Shown here: piece after piece, positions 56,337 through 64,000 of the stretch
How positions within the stretch are numbered: the stretch's first letter is position 1
Layout: each line of letters starts with the position of its first letter
Assembly: GCF_000423865.1 (NCBI RefSeq)
Contig: NZ_AUIU01000013.1
Location: 124,001 to 188,000, forward strand
Length of the DNA stretch: 64,000 bases
Source: Thermodesulfovibrio thiophilus DSM 17215
GTDB lineage: Bacteria > Nitrospirota > Thermodesulfovibrionia > Thermodesulfovibrionales > Thermodesulfovibrionaceae
Reading direction: 5' to 3'
Translations under genes and position numbers: made by a program
The notes under the pieces: generated by a model
What the model was told of the DNA's origin: nothing
The model's database searches: none
Seen by the model: the letters and a program-made list of their open reading frames with translations, nothing else

Positions 56337-57709
56337 AAGAAAAAATTCTGATAGTTGAAGATGATCCTGCAATGAGACTTGGAATGAGTCATTTTCTTGG
56401 ATCATGCGGATATTATATTAAATCCTGTGATGATGGATTAAAGGCAATGTCAATACTAGATTCAGAATTTTTTGATATCGCCATTATTGATCTGAGACTT
56501 CCCGGAGTTGATGGTCTTAGTTTACTTAAACACATAAAAAATAGATACTTACAAACAGGTGTGATTATTATAACTGCATTTGCTGAAGTTAAGACCGCTG
56601 TTCAGGCGATAAAAGATGGAGCTTTTGATTACATTGCTAAACCATTTACAAATGAGGAGCTTATTCTGGTAATAGAAAGATTGCTGAAATTCAGAAATCT
56701 TGAAATGGAAGTGCAACACCTAAGCGAAATGGTTAAAAAAAAGGAGGGTTTTGAAGGATTAATATACGCGACTCCTGTTATGAAAGAAATAATTGATAAA
56801 ATTGAAGCAGTATCGAAAACAGATGTACCTATTCTCATTCAGGGTGAAAGTGGCACAGGCAAAGAATTAGTTGCAAATGCTATTCAAATGCATAGTCTGA
56901 GAAAAAATATGCCATATATCAAAATAAATTGTGCTGCAATACCTGAAACTCTTTTTGAGTCTGAACTTTTTGGATATGAAAGAGGCGCTTTTACAGGTGC
57001 CATTGAAACCAAAAAGGGAAAATTCGAGCTTGCAAATAGAGGTACATTATTTTTTGATGAAATCGGTGATATGCCCCTCGCTCTTCAGGCAAAACTTTTA
57101 AGAGTTATCGAAGATGGAATTATTTATCGTCTTGGAGGTAAAGAACCAATTCAGATTAACATTAGATATATTTATGCAACAAGTAAAAATCTTAAAGAAT
57201 TAATAAAATCTGAAAAATTCCGGGAAGACCTTTTTTACAGAATAAATGTCATGCCGATATTTATACCACCTTTAAGAGAAAGGAAAGAGGATATCCCGGC
57301 ATTAATTGAGAATTTTTTAAATATTTTTTCAGAGAAATATAGTAAACAGAATATTACTATTTCTTCTCTAGCATACGAGGCTTTGCTATCTTATGACTAT
57401 CCTGGCAATGTTAGAGAATTAAAACACGCAATAGAAAGAGCTGTACTTTTATCCAGTGATGGAGTGATTGATGTTAAACATTTGCCTGATGAGTTTTTGC
57501 CTGTAAAAGCCTTTCAGAATGATTGCATAGTTAATAAAATTACACTTAAAGAATGTCTGGAAAGCTTTGAAAAAAATCTTATAATTAAAGCACTTCAAGA
57601 ATGTGGAGGCAAAAAAATAGAAGCAGCTAAAAAACTTGGTATAAGCAGAAAAGCTTTATGGGAGAAAATGAAAGCTTATGGAATAGACAGCGGAGGGGGA
57701 GGGATTTGA
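56333..57709 (+). CDS. Sigma-54 response regulator paired with the heme kinase
   Basis: A 458-aa activator. Receiver D53 ([11 protein letters not shown]), AAA+ with GESGTGKE and GAFTGA, and Fis-type HTH ([19 protein letters not shown]). The last residues (SGGGGI) are encoded within the 3' end of tRNA-Ser on the opposite strand, an overlap of 19 bp. Target genes are unknown. Confidence 0.93.
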   Translation: MKEKILIVEDDPAMRLGMSHFLGSCGYYIKSCDDGLKAMSILDSEFFDIAIIDLRLPGVDGLSLLKHIKNRYLQTGVIIITAFAEVKTAVQAIKDGAFDYIAKPFTNEELILVIERLLKFRNLEMEVQHLSEMVKKKEGFEGLIYATPVMKEIIDKIEAVSKTDVPILIQGESGTGKELVANAIQMHSLRKNMPYIKINCAAIPETLFESELFGYERGAFTGAIETKKGKFELANRGTLFFDEIGDMPLALQAKLLRVIEDGIIYRLGGKEPIQINIRYIYATSKNLKELIKSEKFREDLFYRINVMPIFIPPLRERKEDIPALIENFLNIFSEKYSKQNITISSLAYEALLSYDYPGNVRELKHAIERAVLLSSDGVIDVKHLPDEFLPVKAFQNDCIVNKITLKECLESFEKNLIIKALQECGGKKIEAAKKLGISRKALWEKMKAYGIDSGGGGI

Positions 57710-57777
57710 ACCCCCGGTAGGAGATACCCTACAGCGGTTTTCAAGACCGCCGCCTTAAGCCACTCGGCCACCCCTCC
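57691..57777 (-). tRNA. tRNA-Ser (anticodon UGA)
   Basis: Minus-strand cloverleaf: acceptor GGAGGGG/CCCCTCC, anticodon loop CTTGAAA (TGA, reads UCA) on stem GCGGT/ACCGC, long variable arm, T-arm GGGGG-TTCAAAT-CCCTC, discriminator G. No encoded CCA. It overlaps the end of the response-regulator gene on the other strand. Confidence 0.95.
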
Positions 57778-57795
57778 AATTTCTTATTATACCAG

Positions 57796-59025
57796 TTATT
57801 CATACCTTAATGCATCAATTGGATTGAGTAATGAAGCTTTATAGGCTGGATAAAAACCAAAGAAAATACCAACGAAAGCGGAGAATCCAAAGGCTATTAA
57901 AGTTGAAAGTACAGAGATACTAACAGGCCATTGCATTGCTGCAGAAACAATCAAGGAAGCAATAATACCAAATACTAGTCCAATAATTCCACCGATTGTT
58001 GTTAAAAATACTGACTCTATAAGGAACTGCATTCGTATATCTTTTGGCTTTGCACCAACTGCTATTCTTATCCCAATCTCGCGGGTTCTCTCTGTTACTG
58101 AAACCAGCATAATATTCATAATACCTATTCCTCCAACAACTAAAGAAACCGATGCTATAGCTCCTAAAAGGATTGACATTGTTTGCGTTGATTCTTTAGC
58201 AGCCTCAAGCATTTGTGTAAGATCTCTCACTGTAAAGTCATCTTCCTGCTTTTGTCCTATTCTGTGTCTCTGTCTGAGGAGAGCTGTTATCTGCTCTGTA
58301 GCTAAAGACATCTCTTCAAGCGAGTTTGCTTTAACATATATTATTTTAACTCTGCCTGGAAGAACTTGGCCAAAAAGTGTTCTTTGTGCTGTGGTAATTG
58401 GAACATAGATGATATCATCCTGATCCTGTCCCATCATAGATTGACCTTTTTCTTCAAGAACGCCAACAACTTCAAAAGGAATTTTTGTAATTCTGATGAT
58501 TTTACCAACAGGATCAAGATCTCCGAAAAGCTGTGTAACAAGGGTTTGGCCTATAACCGCCACTCTTGTTCCACTTCTAACGTCCTGCTCTGTTAAAAAT
58601 CTTCCTGAAGTAACATTCCAGTCTCTGACTATTGTCATATCAGGAGTCGTTCCAATTACTCCAGTTGACCAGTTCTGGTTTGCAAAAACAACCTGTGCTG
58701 TCCCTGAAATCACAGGTGCAACCGCAGATACTGCAGAGCACTCCTTTGCTATTGCCTCAGCATCTGCCATTGTAAGAGTTTGTTGTGTTCCTGCTCCCAT
58801 TCTTATACCACCCTGTGTTGTTGAACCAGGCAAAATAAGAATCATATTGCTTCCTATGCTTGATATCTGTTCTGAAATTTTCTCACTTGCACCTGTTCCA
58901 ATTGCAACCATTGTTACTACAGCGGCAACCCCGATGATAATACCAAGTATGGCAAGAAAAGAACGCATTGCATTAGCTATAAGAGATCGTAACGCAATGT
59001 TAACTATTGATGATATCGCTATCAT
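57796..59025 (-). CDS. MacB-type ABC transporter permease
   Basis: A 409-aa FtsX/MacB-family permease. An N-terminal membrane segment precedes a large periplasmic domain (about 45-280), and three C-terminal segments end at [32 protein letters not shown] is the family marker. MacB of E. coli fuses this part to the ATPase; here they are separate genes overlapping by 4 bp. It is the last gene of the exporter operon. Confidence 0.92.
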   Translation of the reverse strand: MIAISSIVNIALRSLIANAMRSFLAILGIIIGVAAVVTMVAIGTGASEKISEQISSIGSNMILILPGSTTQGGIRMGAGTQQTLTMADAEAIAKECSAVSAVAPVISGTAQVVFANQNWSTGVIGTTPDMTIVRDWNVTSGRFLTEQDVRSGTRVAVIGQTLVTQLFGDLDPVGKIIRITKIPFEVVGVLEEKGQSMMGQDQDDIIYVPITTAQRTLFGQVLPGRVKIIYVKANSLEEMSLATEQITALLRQRHRIGQKQEDDFTVRDLTQMLEAAKESTQTMSILLGAIASVSLVVGGIGIMNIMLVSVTERTREIGIRIAVGAKPKDIRMQFLIESVFLTTIGGIIGLVFGIIASLIVSAAMQWPVSISVLSTLIAFGFSAFVGIFFGFYPAYKASLLNPIDALRYE

Positions 59026-59705
59026 GATTTTGTATCACTTATTATTCTACCATCTAAAAATCTTATCTGTCTTTTACCGAATGCTGCTATATCTGGTTCA
59101 TGAGTAACAATAATTGTTGTAAGACCCCGAATTTCATTTAAATTTTTAAATATCTCCATTATCTCAATGCTTGATTTGGAATCAAGATTGCCTGTTGGCT
59201 CATCTGCAAATATTATTGATGGATTATTGACCAAAGCGCGGGCAATTGCAACTCGCTGTTGCTGTCCTCCGCTTAACTGTCTTGGATAGTGATGTGCTCT
59301 TTCCTTAAGTCCAACTGCTTCAAGCATATGTAGTGCTCTTTGTTTCCTTTCCTTAGATGGAACTCCAGCATAAATGAGAGGTAGTTCAACATTCTCTAAA
59401 GCTGTAGCTCTTGGAAGTAGATTAAACTGTTGGAATACAAAGCCGATTTTTTTGTTTCTTATTTCAGCAAGTTGATTAACATCCATTGTTGATACATCAA
59501 TGCCTTCAAGATAGTATTTCCCAGATGTGGGAGTATCAAGACATCCAACAATATTCATAAATGTGGACTTGCCAGATCCTGACGGGCCCATAATACAAAC
59601 AAACTCTCCTTTTTCTATGCTAACTGAAATACCGTGAAGCACTACCAATTCATTTTCGCCGAATTGATAACTTTTGATAACATTTTCAAATTTTATAACC
59701 TGCAT
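59022..59705 (-). CDS. MacB/LolD-type ABC transporter ATPase
   Basis: A 227-aa ATPase. Walker [24 protein letters not shown] signature, Walker [13 protein letters not shown] and H-loop THEPD are intact. It sits between the adaptor and permease genes. The products would form a tripartite exporter with the TolC-like protein. Confidence 0.95.
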   Translation of the reverse strand: MQVIKFENVIKSYQFGENELVVLHGISVSIEKGEFVCIMGPSGSGKSTFMNIVGCLDTPTSGKYYLEGIDVSTMDVNQLAEIRNKKIGFVFQQFNLLPRATALENVELPLIYAGVPSKERKQRALHMLEAVGLKERAHHYPRQLSGGQQQRVAIARALVNNPSIIFADEPTGNLDSKSSIEIMEIFKNLNEIRGLTTIIVTHEPDIAAFGKRQIRFLDGRIISDTKS

Positions 59706-59707
59706 AG

Positions 59708-60871
59708 TTAAAACCTTGGTGAAGGAGGCTTGCCTGTAGAAGACTTATTGTTTTTTTTGTTTGTCTGTATATCAACAATGACTTCTTGTCCTTCCTTTAT
59801 ATCTCCCTCAACAAGTTCGGTCCATTCTCCATCAGTTATTCCTGTTTTAATGTTAACTCTTACTGGTTTTCCATCTCTTATAATCCAGACTCCCTGCTGT
59901 TTTGAAGGAGCAGCATTTGGCATTTTAAATCTTAAAGCAGTATTTGGAATTTTAAGGACATTGGTCTTTTCCTGAGTTACAAAAGTCACATTTGCTGTCA
60001 TTCCAGGTTTAAGAAGCAGATGAGTGTTATCAACAGCAATGACAACATCGTACGTTACAACATTTTGCACAACTGTTGGAGATAGCCTTATCTGAGCCAC
60101 AACTCCTGTAAATCGTCTATCAGGATAGGCATCTACTGTAAATGTTGCTTCCATTCCTGTTTTTATTTTTGATATGTCCGCTTCATCAACATTGGTATCA
60201 ACCTGCATTTTGGTGAGGTCTGGAGCGATGGTAAATAATGTTGGAGTTTGAAAACTGGCTGCAACTGTCTGTCCTACTTCAACATTCTTTGCAATTACCA
60301 CACCGTTAACCGGAGATACAATTCTTGTATATCCGAGATTTGTTTTTGCCTGTTTTACTCCTGCCTCTGATTTTCTGACTTGAGCCACAGCCATCTCATA
60401 TTGAGCTCTAGCACTGTCATAGGCTGTTTCAGCGTCATCAAGCTCACTGCGAGAAATAAGATCACGTTTAAAAAGTTCCTGTTTTCGTTTAAGAGTTCTC
60501 GCAGCATCTTTTAAAGTAATATCAGCCTTAAAAAGATTTGACCTTGCATTGTAAAGGTCTGCTTCAGCCTGCTTGAGTTCATTTTCAAAAGGAGTTGGAT
60601 CAATCTGTGCAATGAGCTGATCTTTTTTAACAAGAGAGTTATAGTCAGCATATAAATCCACAATTGTCCCGGAAACTCTGGTACCAACTAGGATGGTTGT
60701 TACAGGATTAACATTTCCTGTTGCGGTAACTGTCTGGATAATGCTACCTCTTTGAACTTTAATAGTCTTAAATTCTGTTTTTGTTGAATCTGAAAAAATA
60801 ACAATTAAGGTTACTGCAATTATAAATAAGGAAATTCCTGCAGTTAAAACTATTTTTTTCTTATTCTTCAT
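59708..60871 (-). CDS. MacA-like membrane fusion protein
   Basis: A 387-aa periplasmic adaptor of the HlyD family. An N-terminal membrane anchor (about 5-25), biotinyl-lipoyl halves ([12 protein letters not shown] and [18 protein letters not shown]), a long coiled coil (about 75-175) and beta-barrel domain follow. It starts in the tolC stop (overlap 4 bp). Substrate unknown: antibiotics, lipids or peptides are possible. Confidence 0.93.
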   Translation of the reverse strand: MKNKKKIVLTAGISLFIIAVTLIVIFSDSTKTEFKTIKVQRGSIIQTVTATGNVNPVTTILVGTRVSGTIVDLYADYNSLVKKDQLIAQIDPTPFENELKQAEADLYNARSNLFKADITLKDAARTLKRKQELFKRDLISRSELDDAETAYDSARAQYEMAVAQVRKSEAGVKQAKTNLGYTRIVSPVNGVVIAKNVEVGQTVAASFQTPTLFTIAPDLTKMQVDTNVDEADISKIKTGMEATFTVDAYPDRRFTGVVAQIRLSPTVVQNVVTYDVVIAVDNTHLLLKPGMTANVTFVTQEKTNVLKIPNTALRFKMPNAAPSKQQGVWIIRDGKPVRVNIKTGITDGEWTELVEGDIKEGQEVIVDIQTNKKNNKSSTGKPPSPRF

Positions 60872-62181
60872 TTCTCCATTCCTACTGTTTTCAGTATTTG
60901 TGCATAGGTTACATTATAATCATAAACTGCCTGCCAGTATTGTGTATTTGATTGTTCATAAAGAACTATAGCGTCAACAACTTCAATTGAGCTTCCTATG
61001 CCAACCTCGTATCTTCCCATTGCCAGTTCAAGATTTTCTTTTGCCTGTTTTAAAGTAATTTTTAGAGTATCAATTTTCTGAGAAGCTTCTTTAAGCTGTA
61101 CAAAAAGATTTTTTATCTGGGAAATTATCTGTTGTCTTAGAGACTCTTCTTTATAGGAGTAATAAGATGTATCAGCCTTTGCCTGTTTAAGCTTATATGT
61201 AGTTGACCATCCACTAAAAATAGGAAGATTCATCTGAAAAAGAAGTGTCCATTGTCTATCCAGAGGGAAATCTTCGTTGGAATAACCATAGGTTCCTGTA
61301 CCTGTAAATACTGGCAAATACTCTTTCTTAACGAGTTCTTCACTTGAGATTGAAGCCTTTTTATTAAGCTTCATTGCCTGAAGTTGTGGATTCCTTTGTA
61401 TTGCGATATTTAATGATTCATTTTCATCGAGTTTTCTTACAGCATATTCTTCGTCTTTTATAGCAAAATCCGGTATATCAATGATACCCATTGCTACTTT
61501 TAAATTTAAAAGAGCCTGTTTTAGTTCTTTTTGAGCGGTTATTAAATTGAGCTTTGCATTACTCACCTCAACCTCTGCTTTTGTTACTTCTATTTTTGGT
61601 TTAAGCCCTACATCATAAAATCCTTTTGCAAGATCAAGATGTCTCTGTGCCTGTCTTAAAACTTCTTCAGCTGTCTGCTTCTGTTTCTGTGATTTAAGAA
61701 GGTAAAAATATGCTTCTTTAACATTATAAATGATCTGTAAAACTGTATCTCTATCCTGCCATTCTGTTGCTTTATAAAGCTCTTGCTGGATTTGTACCTG
61801 TTTGGATGTTTTTCCAAAATCAAAAAGCGTTTGCGTAAGGCTGAGCTGTCCTGAATACTCATTTGAGTATTCACTTCCTGAATATGAATATCCATTGTAC
61901 TCTTTCTTCCCTCCTCTGTTTTCCTGATAGCGTCTCTGATATCCCAACGATAAATCTAATTGAGGGAAATAACCTGAACGGGCTTCTCCTATTTTGAAAA
62001 AACTTTTTTCCACACCAAATTTTGAAGCAATCACTTCAGGATTTTTCGTTAAGGCTATATCGATACATTCATCTAAAGAAAGAACTTCAAGTTCTTCAGC
62101 AAAAACTGGAAATAATGCTGTATCGATAATGAAAAATAAAGCCAGCAATGTAACTGTAATAAAAACTGATATTTTATTCAT
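60868..62181 (-). CDS. TolC-family outer membrane efflux protein
   Basis: A 437-aa outer membrane factor with a signal peptide (about 1-28) and two OEP repeats with long coiled coils. The LSLDECIDIALTKNPEV and LSLTQTLFDFGK segments are typical. It is the first gene of the exporter operon and indicates an outer membrane. Confidence 0.93.
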   Translation of the reverse strand: MNKISVFITVTLLALFFIIDTALFPVFAEELEVLSLDECIDIALTKNPEVIASKFGVEKSFFKIGEARSGYFPQLDLSLGYQRRYQENRGGKKEYNGYSYSGSEYSNEYSGQLSLTQTLFDFGKTSKQVQIQQELYKATEWQDRDTVLQIIYNVKEAYFYLLKSQKQKQTAEEVLRQAQRHLDLAKGFYDVGLKPKIEVTKAEVEVSNAKLNLITAQKELKQALLNLKVAMGIIDIPDFAIKDEEYAVRKLDENESLNIAIQRNPQLQAMKLNKKASISSEELVKKEYLPVFTGTGTYGYSNEDFPLDRQWTLLFQMNLPIFSGWSTTYKLKQAKADTSYYSYKEESLRQQIISQIKNLFVQLKEASQKIDTLKITLKQAKENLELAMGRYEVGIGSSIEVVDAIVLYEQSNTQYWQAVYDYNVTYAQILKTVGMEK

Positions 62182-62310
62182 CCTGTTACCATTGTAACTT
62201 GAAAAATTCTGTTATAATCACTACTGTATATTTTATTTATTAATTGAACACTTCCTGTTTTTTCCGTCATTATGTCCCACAATTACGCTTATTCATATAT
62301 ATATTATATA

Positions 62311-62351
62311 TCAACAACTTCCAATAGAAAACATACATACAAAGTTGTTGA
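62311..62351 (+). promoter_or_regulatory. Inverted repeat upstream of mtgA
   Basis: Perfect 10-bp arms TCAACAACTT (62311-62320) and AAGTTGTTGA (62342-62351) with a 21-nt loop, about 60 bp before the ATG, in the 231-bp gap between divergent tolC and mtgA. No T-run follows on either side, so an operator or mRNA leader hairpin is more likely than a terminator. Confidence 0.4.
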
Positions 62352-62412
62352 AGCAGGCATACAATATTGCGAGGTAACATAATTTTTAAAATCTTGTATT
62401 GAATGATAAAAT

Positions 62413-63228
62413 ATGAAAATGTTTAGATGGCCTTTCAAGATTATAATTCTTATAGTTTTTGTTTATTTTGTTTACATTATTATTTATCCATTTATGGTAG
62501 ATGTTTCTTCTCTGAAAAAGAAGAATCCAGAACTTACTGCAATGATGAAATATCGTATTGAACAGTGGGGGAAAAAGGGTAAAAAAATAAAGATAAAAAA
62601 AATATGGATGCCATTAAACAGAATCTCACCCTATCTTGTTAAGGCAGTACTTATTGGTGAGGATGATAAATTTTATAGACACTCAGGATTTGATATTGAT
62701 GGCATAAAAAAAGCAATTGAAAAAGATATCAGGGGAAAAAAACTTAAATACGGTGGTAGCACAATTACACAACAACTGGCAAAAAATCTCTATCTCAGTC
62801 CATCTAAAAATCCTGTAAGGAAGATTCAGGAAGCAATAATTACATGGAGGATTGAAAAAACACTTTCTAAAAAAAGAATTCTTGAACTTTATTTGAATGT
62901 TGCAGAGTGGGGCGAGGGAATTTTCGGAGCTGAGGCAGCAGCAAGACACTACTTTGGTAAGTCAGCTTTTGACCTTAATCCTATGGAATCAGCAAAACTT
63001 ACCGCTTCTCTCCCAAATCCAATAAAATATAATCCTACTGGTAATTCAAGATTTGTGGAGAAGAGGGCCCATCTCATTTATTTTATAATGCAGAAAAGAG
63101 GAATAATCAAGGAGGAGTATACAGAACCTGAAAGTGATGATGTCACGCCTGTTTTGCAGGAAAAAAAGGAGGAAACAGAAAAGCCTTCTAATCCAGAGAA
63201 TGAAAACGTCCAGCCTCCTTTAAAATAG
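62413..63228 (+). CDS. mtgA: Monofunctional peptidoglycan transglycosylase
   Basis: A 271-aa GT51 enzyme that polymerises lipid II. An N-terminal anchor (about 6-30) is followed by EDDKFYRHSGFD (catalytic Glu), GGSTITQQLAKNL, RKIQEAI and LNVAEWGEGIFGAEAAARHYFGK. No transpeptidase domain follows, only a charged tail (EEKEETEKPSNPEN-like). The tail overlaps the 3' end of the convergent malQ by 41 bp. Confidence 0.93.
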   Translation: MKMFRWPFKIIILIVFVYFVYIIIYPFMVDVSSLKKKNPELTAMMKYRIEQWGKKGKKIKIKKIWMPLNRISPYLVKAVLIGEDDKFYRHSGFDIDGIKKAIEKDIRGKKLKYGGSTITQQLAKNLYLSPSKNPVRKIQEAIITWRIEKTLSKKRILELYLNVAEWGEGIFGAEAAARHYFGKSAFDLNPMESAKLTASLPNPIKYNPTGNSRFVEKRAHLIYFIMQKRGIIKEEYTEPESDDVTPVLQEKKEETEKPSNPENENVQPPLK

Positions 63229-64000
63229 CTTCAACTTCCTTCAAAATAGGTAATTTTATTATTTCATCAACTGTTACAGGAAGTTTTCTCTGCCAGTTTG
63301 GATATTCCATGATAGTTCCTGGAAAGTTTGCCTGTTCTTCCATGAAAAGCAAATCTTCAGGATACATAAGAAAATATCTTGATTGAGTATTGGCAAGAAA
63401 TTTTATTATGGCAAAAAGTAGTTCTTCCATTTCAGACTTTGAATTATCAGGAAGATTTTGAAGTTCTTTTATCAATCCCTCATTGTTTAAAAGGTTGATA
63501 ATTTTTTCTTTGTCCCTTTGTCTTTCTGATAAAGCTTCCTCTACCTGAGACTCATTGAAGATGGAGAATTGCTTTCTAAGTTTAATATCCCTTGCATTCC
63601 AAAATCCTCTGAGTGTGGGTAAGTCATGAGTGGTTATACTGCACAGAGCATCTACTGGATAAAGATGCGATGATTTATATGCAGAACCATCTTTTTCAAA
63701 ATAAAATACCTTCCATGAACATATTTTCCTCTTAATTAACTCGTTTTTCATCCATTCCTCTGCTGTTCCAAGGTCTTCTCCAATAACTCCTGTTCTGTTT
63801 AACTGACTTTCAAGAGCAATAATACCAAGCAAATCTTTCCATGGATATTTTACATATGCGCCCTGTTCAGGATTACTGTCTTCAGGTATCCAGAAAGCTC
63901 TAAATAGCCCTAGAGCATGGTCAATTCTTAATAAAGAACTGTTCATGTTGCATTTTAAGAGTTTTATAAAAGGAATATACGCCTGGTCTTTTAGTTTAAA
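63188..64000 (-). CDS. malQ: 4-alpha-glucanotransferase, C-terminal part
   Basis: The frame continues upstream of the internal ATG at 63946 to the window edge (LKDQAYIPFIKLLKCNM at its start), so the gene is partial. GH77 markers include LLRIDHALGLFR (catalytic region), GVIGEDLGT (acid/base Glu) and TTHDLPTLRGFW. The C-terminal end is KEAGRFHSLD. The enzyme disproportionates maltodextrins in glycogen metabolism. Confidence 0.9.
   Translation of the reverse strand, partial: FKLKDQAYIPFIKLLKCNMNSSLLRIDHALGLFRAFWIPEDSNPEQGAYVKYPWKDLLGIIALESQLNRTGVIGEDLGTAEEWMKNELIKRKICSWKVFYFEKDGSAYKSSHLYPVDALCSITTHDLPTLRGFWNARDIKLRKQFSIFNESQVEEALSERQRDKEKIINLLNNEGLIKELQNLPDNSKSEMEELLFAIIKFLANTQSRYFLMYPEDLLFMEEQANFPGTIMEYPNWQRKLPVTVDEIIKLPILKEVEAILKEAGRFHSLD

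Overview
The window is a low-GC bacterial chromosome segment. The TolC/MacA exporter genes, a SurA-like chaperone, sigma-54 activators and a rod/MS-ring flagellar operon point to a diderm. The tungsten/molybdopterin aldehyde ferredoxin oxidoreductase with its radical-SAM partner and HypE point to a strict anaerobe. The combination best fits a thermophilic Nitrospirota such as Thermodesulfovibrio. That placement is inferred from gene content and protein character; no 16S gene is present.

Layout. (1) 1-12360 is core metabolism: an SDR fragment at the edge, a tightly packed plus-strand run leuD-leuB-asd-metK-ahcY-radical SAM-aor-moaD-like-chrA, then comM and a TIGR01212-type radical SAM gene on the minus strand. 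(2) 12620-12701 is tRNA-Leu(GAG), followed by an integrative element of about 23.7 kb. The element is bounded by a 28-bp direct repeat of the tRNA 3' end (12676-12703 and 36370-36397). Just inside each end lie paired GGGGAA-type sites with the same 11-bp spacing, which look like integrase arm sites. (3) 36526-47836 is a flagellar cluster on the minus strand (sigma-54 activator, TPR protein, kinase, response regulator, flgBC, fliEFGHIJ, motE). (4) 48028-64000 is housekeeping: trkA-trkH, rluB, surA-like, hypE, a small Cys-rich gene behind a possible attenuator, a heme-c-type histidine kinase with a sigma-54 response regulator, tRNA-Ser(UGA), a macB-type permease/ATPase/macA/tolC exporter operon, mtgA, and a malQ fragment at the right edge.

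The element is a compact defence island. It carries a fused type IIB topoisomerase (GHKL ATPase plus Spo11/TopoVI-A-like winged helix and Toprim, topoisomerase VIII-like) and a tyrosine integrase. A type I restriction operon hsdM-hsdS-mntA-hepT-hsdR-ygjP has a HepT/MntA toxin-antitoxin pair embedded in it. A DUF262-HNH (GmrSD-like) gene follows. Next is a three-gene operon I do not recognise as a described system: a 124-aa protein starting with a TDFVTNSSS motif, a radical SAM/SPASM enzyme, and a 1365-aa nuclease-like/STAND NTPase. A maintenance module with an RHH regulator, three small proteins, a ParR-like/actin-like fusion and a Gp37/Gp68-type protein completes it.

The most novel-looking items are the radical SAM-STAND operon (26613-32129), the topoisomerase fusion with its tandem operator, the ParR-ParM-like fusion behind a hairpin that hides its ribosome-binding site, and the leader upstream of the 70-aa gene at 53797-54009.
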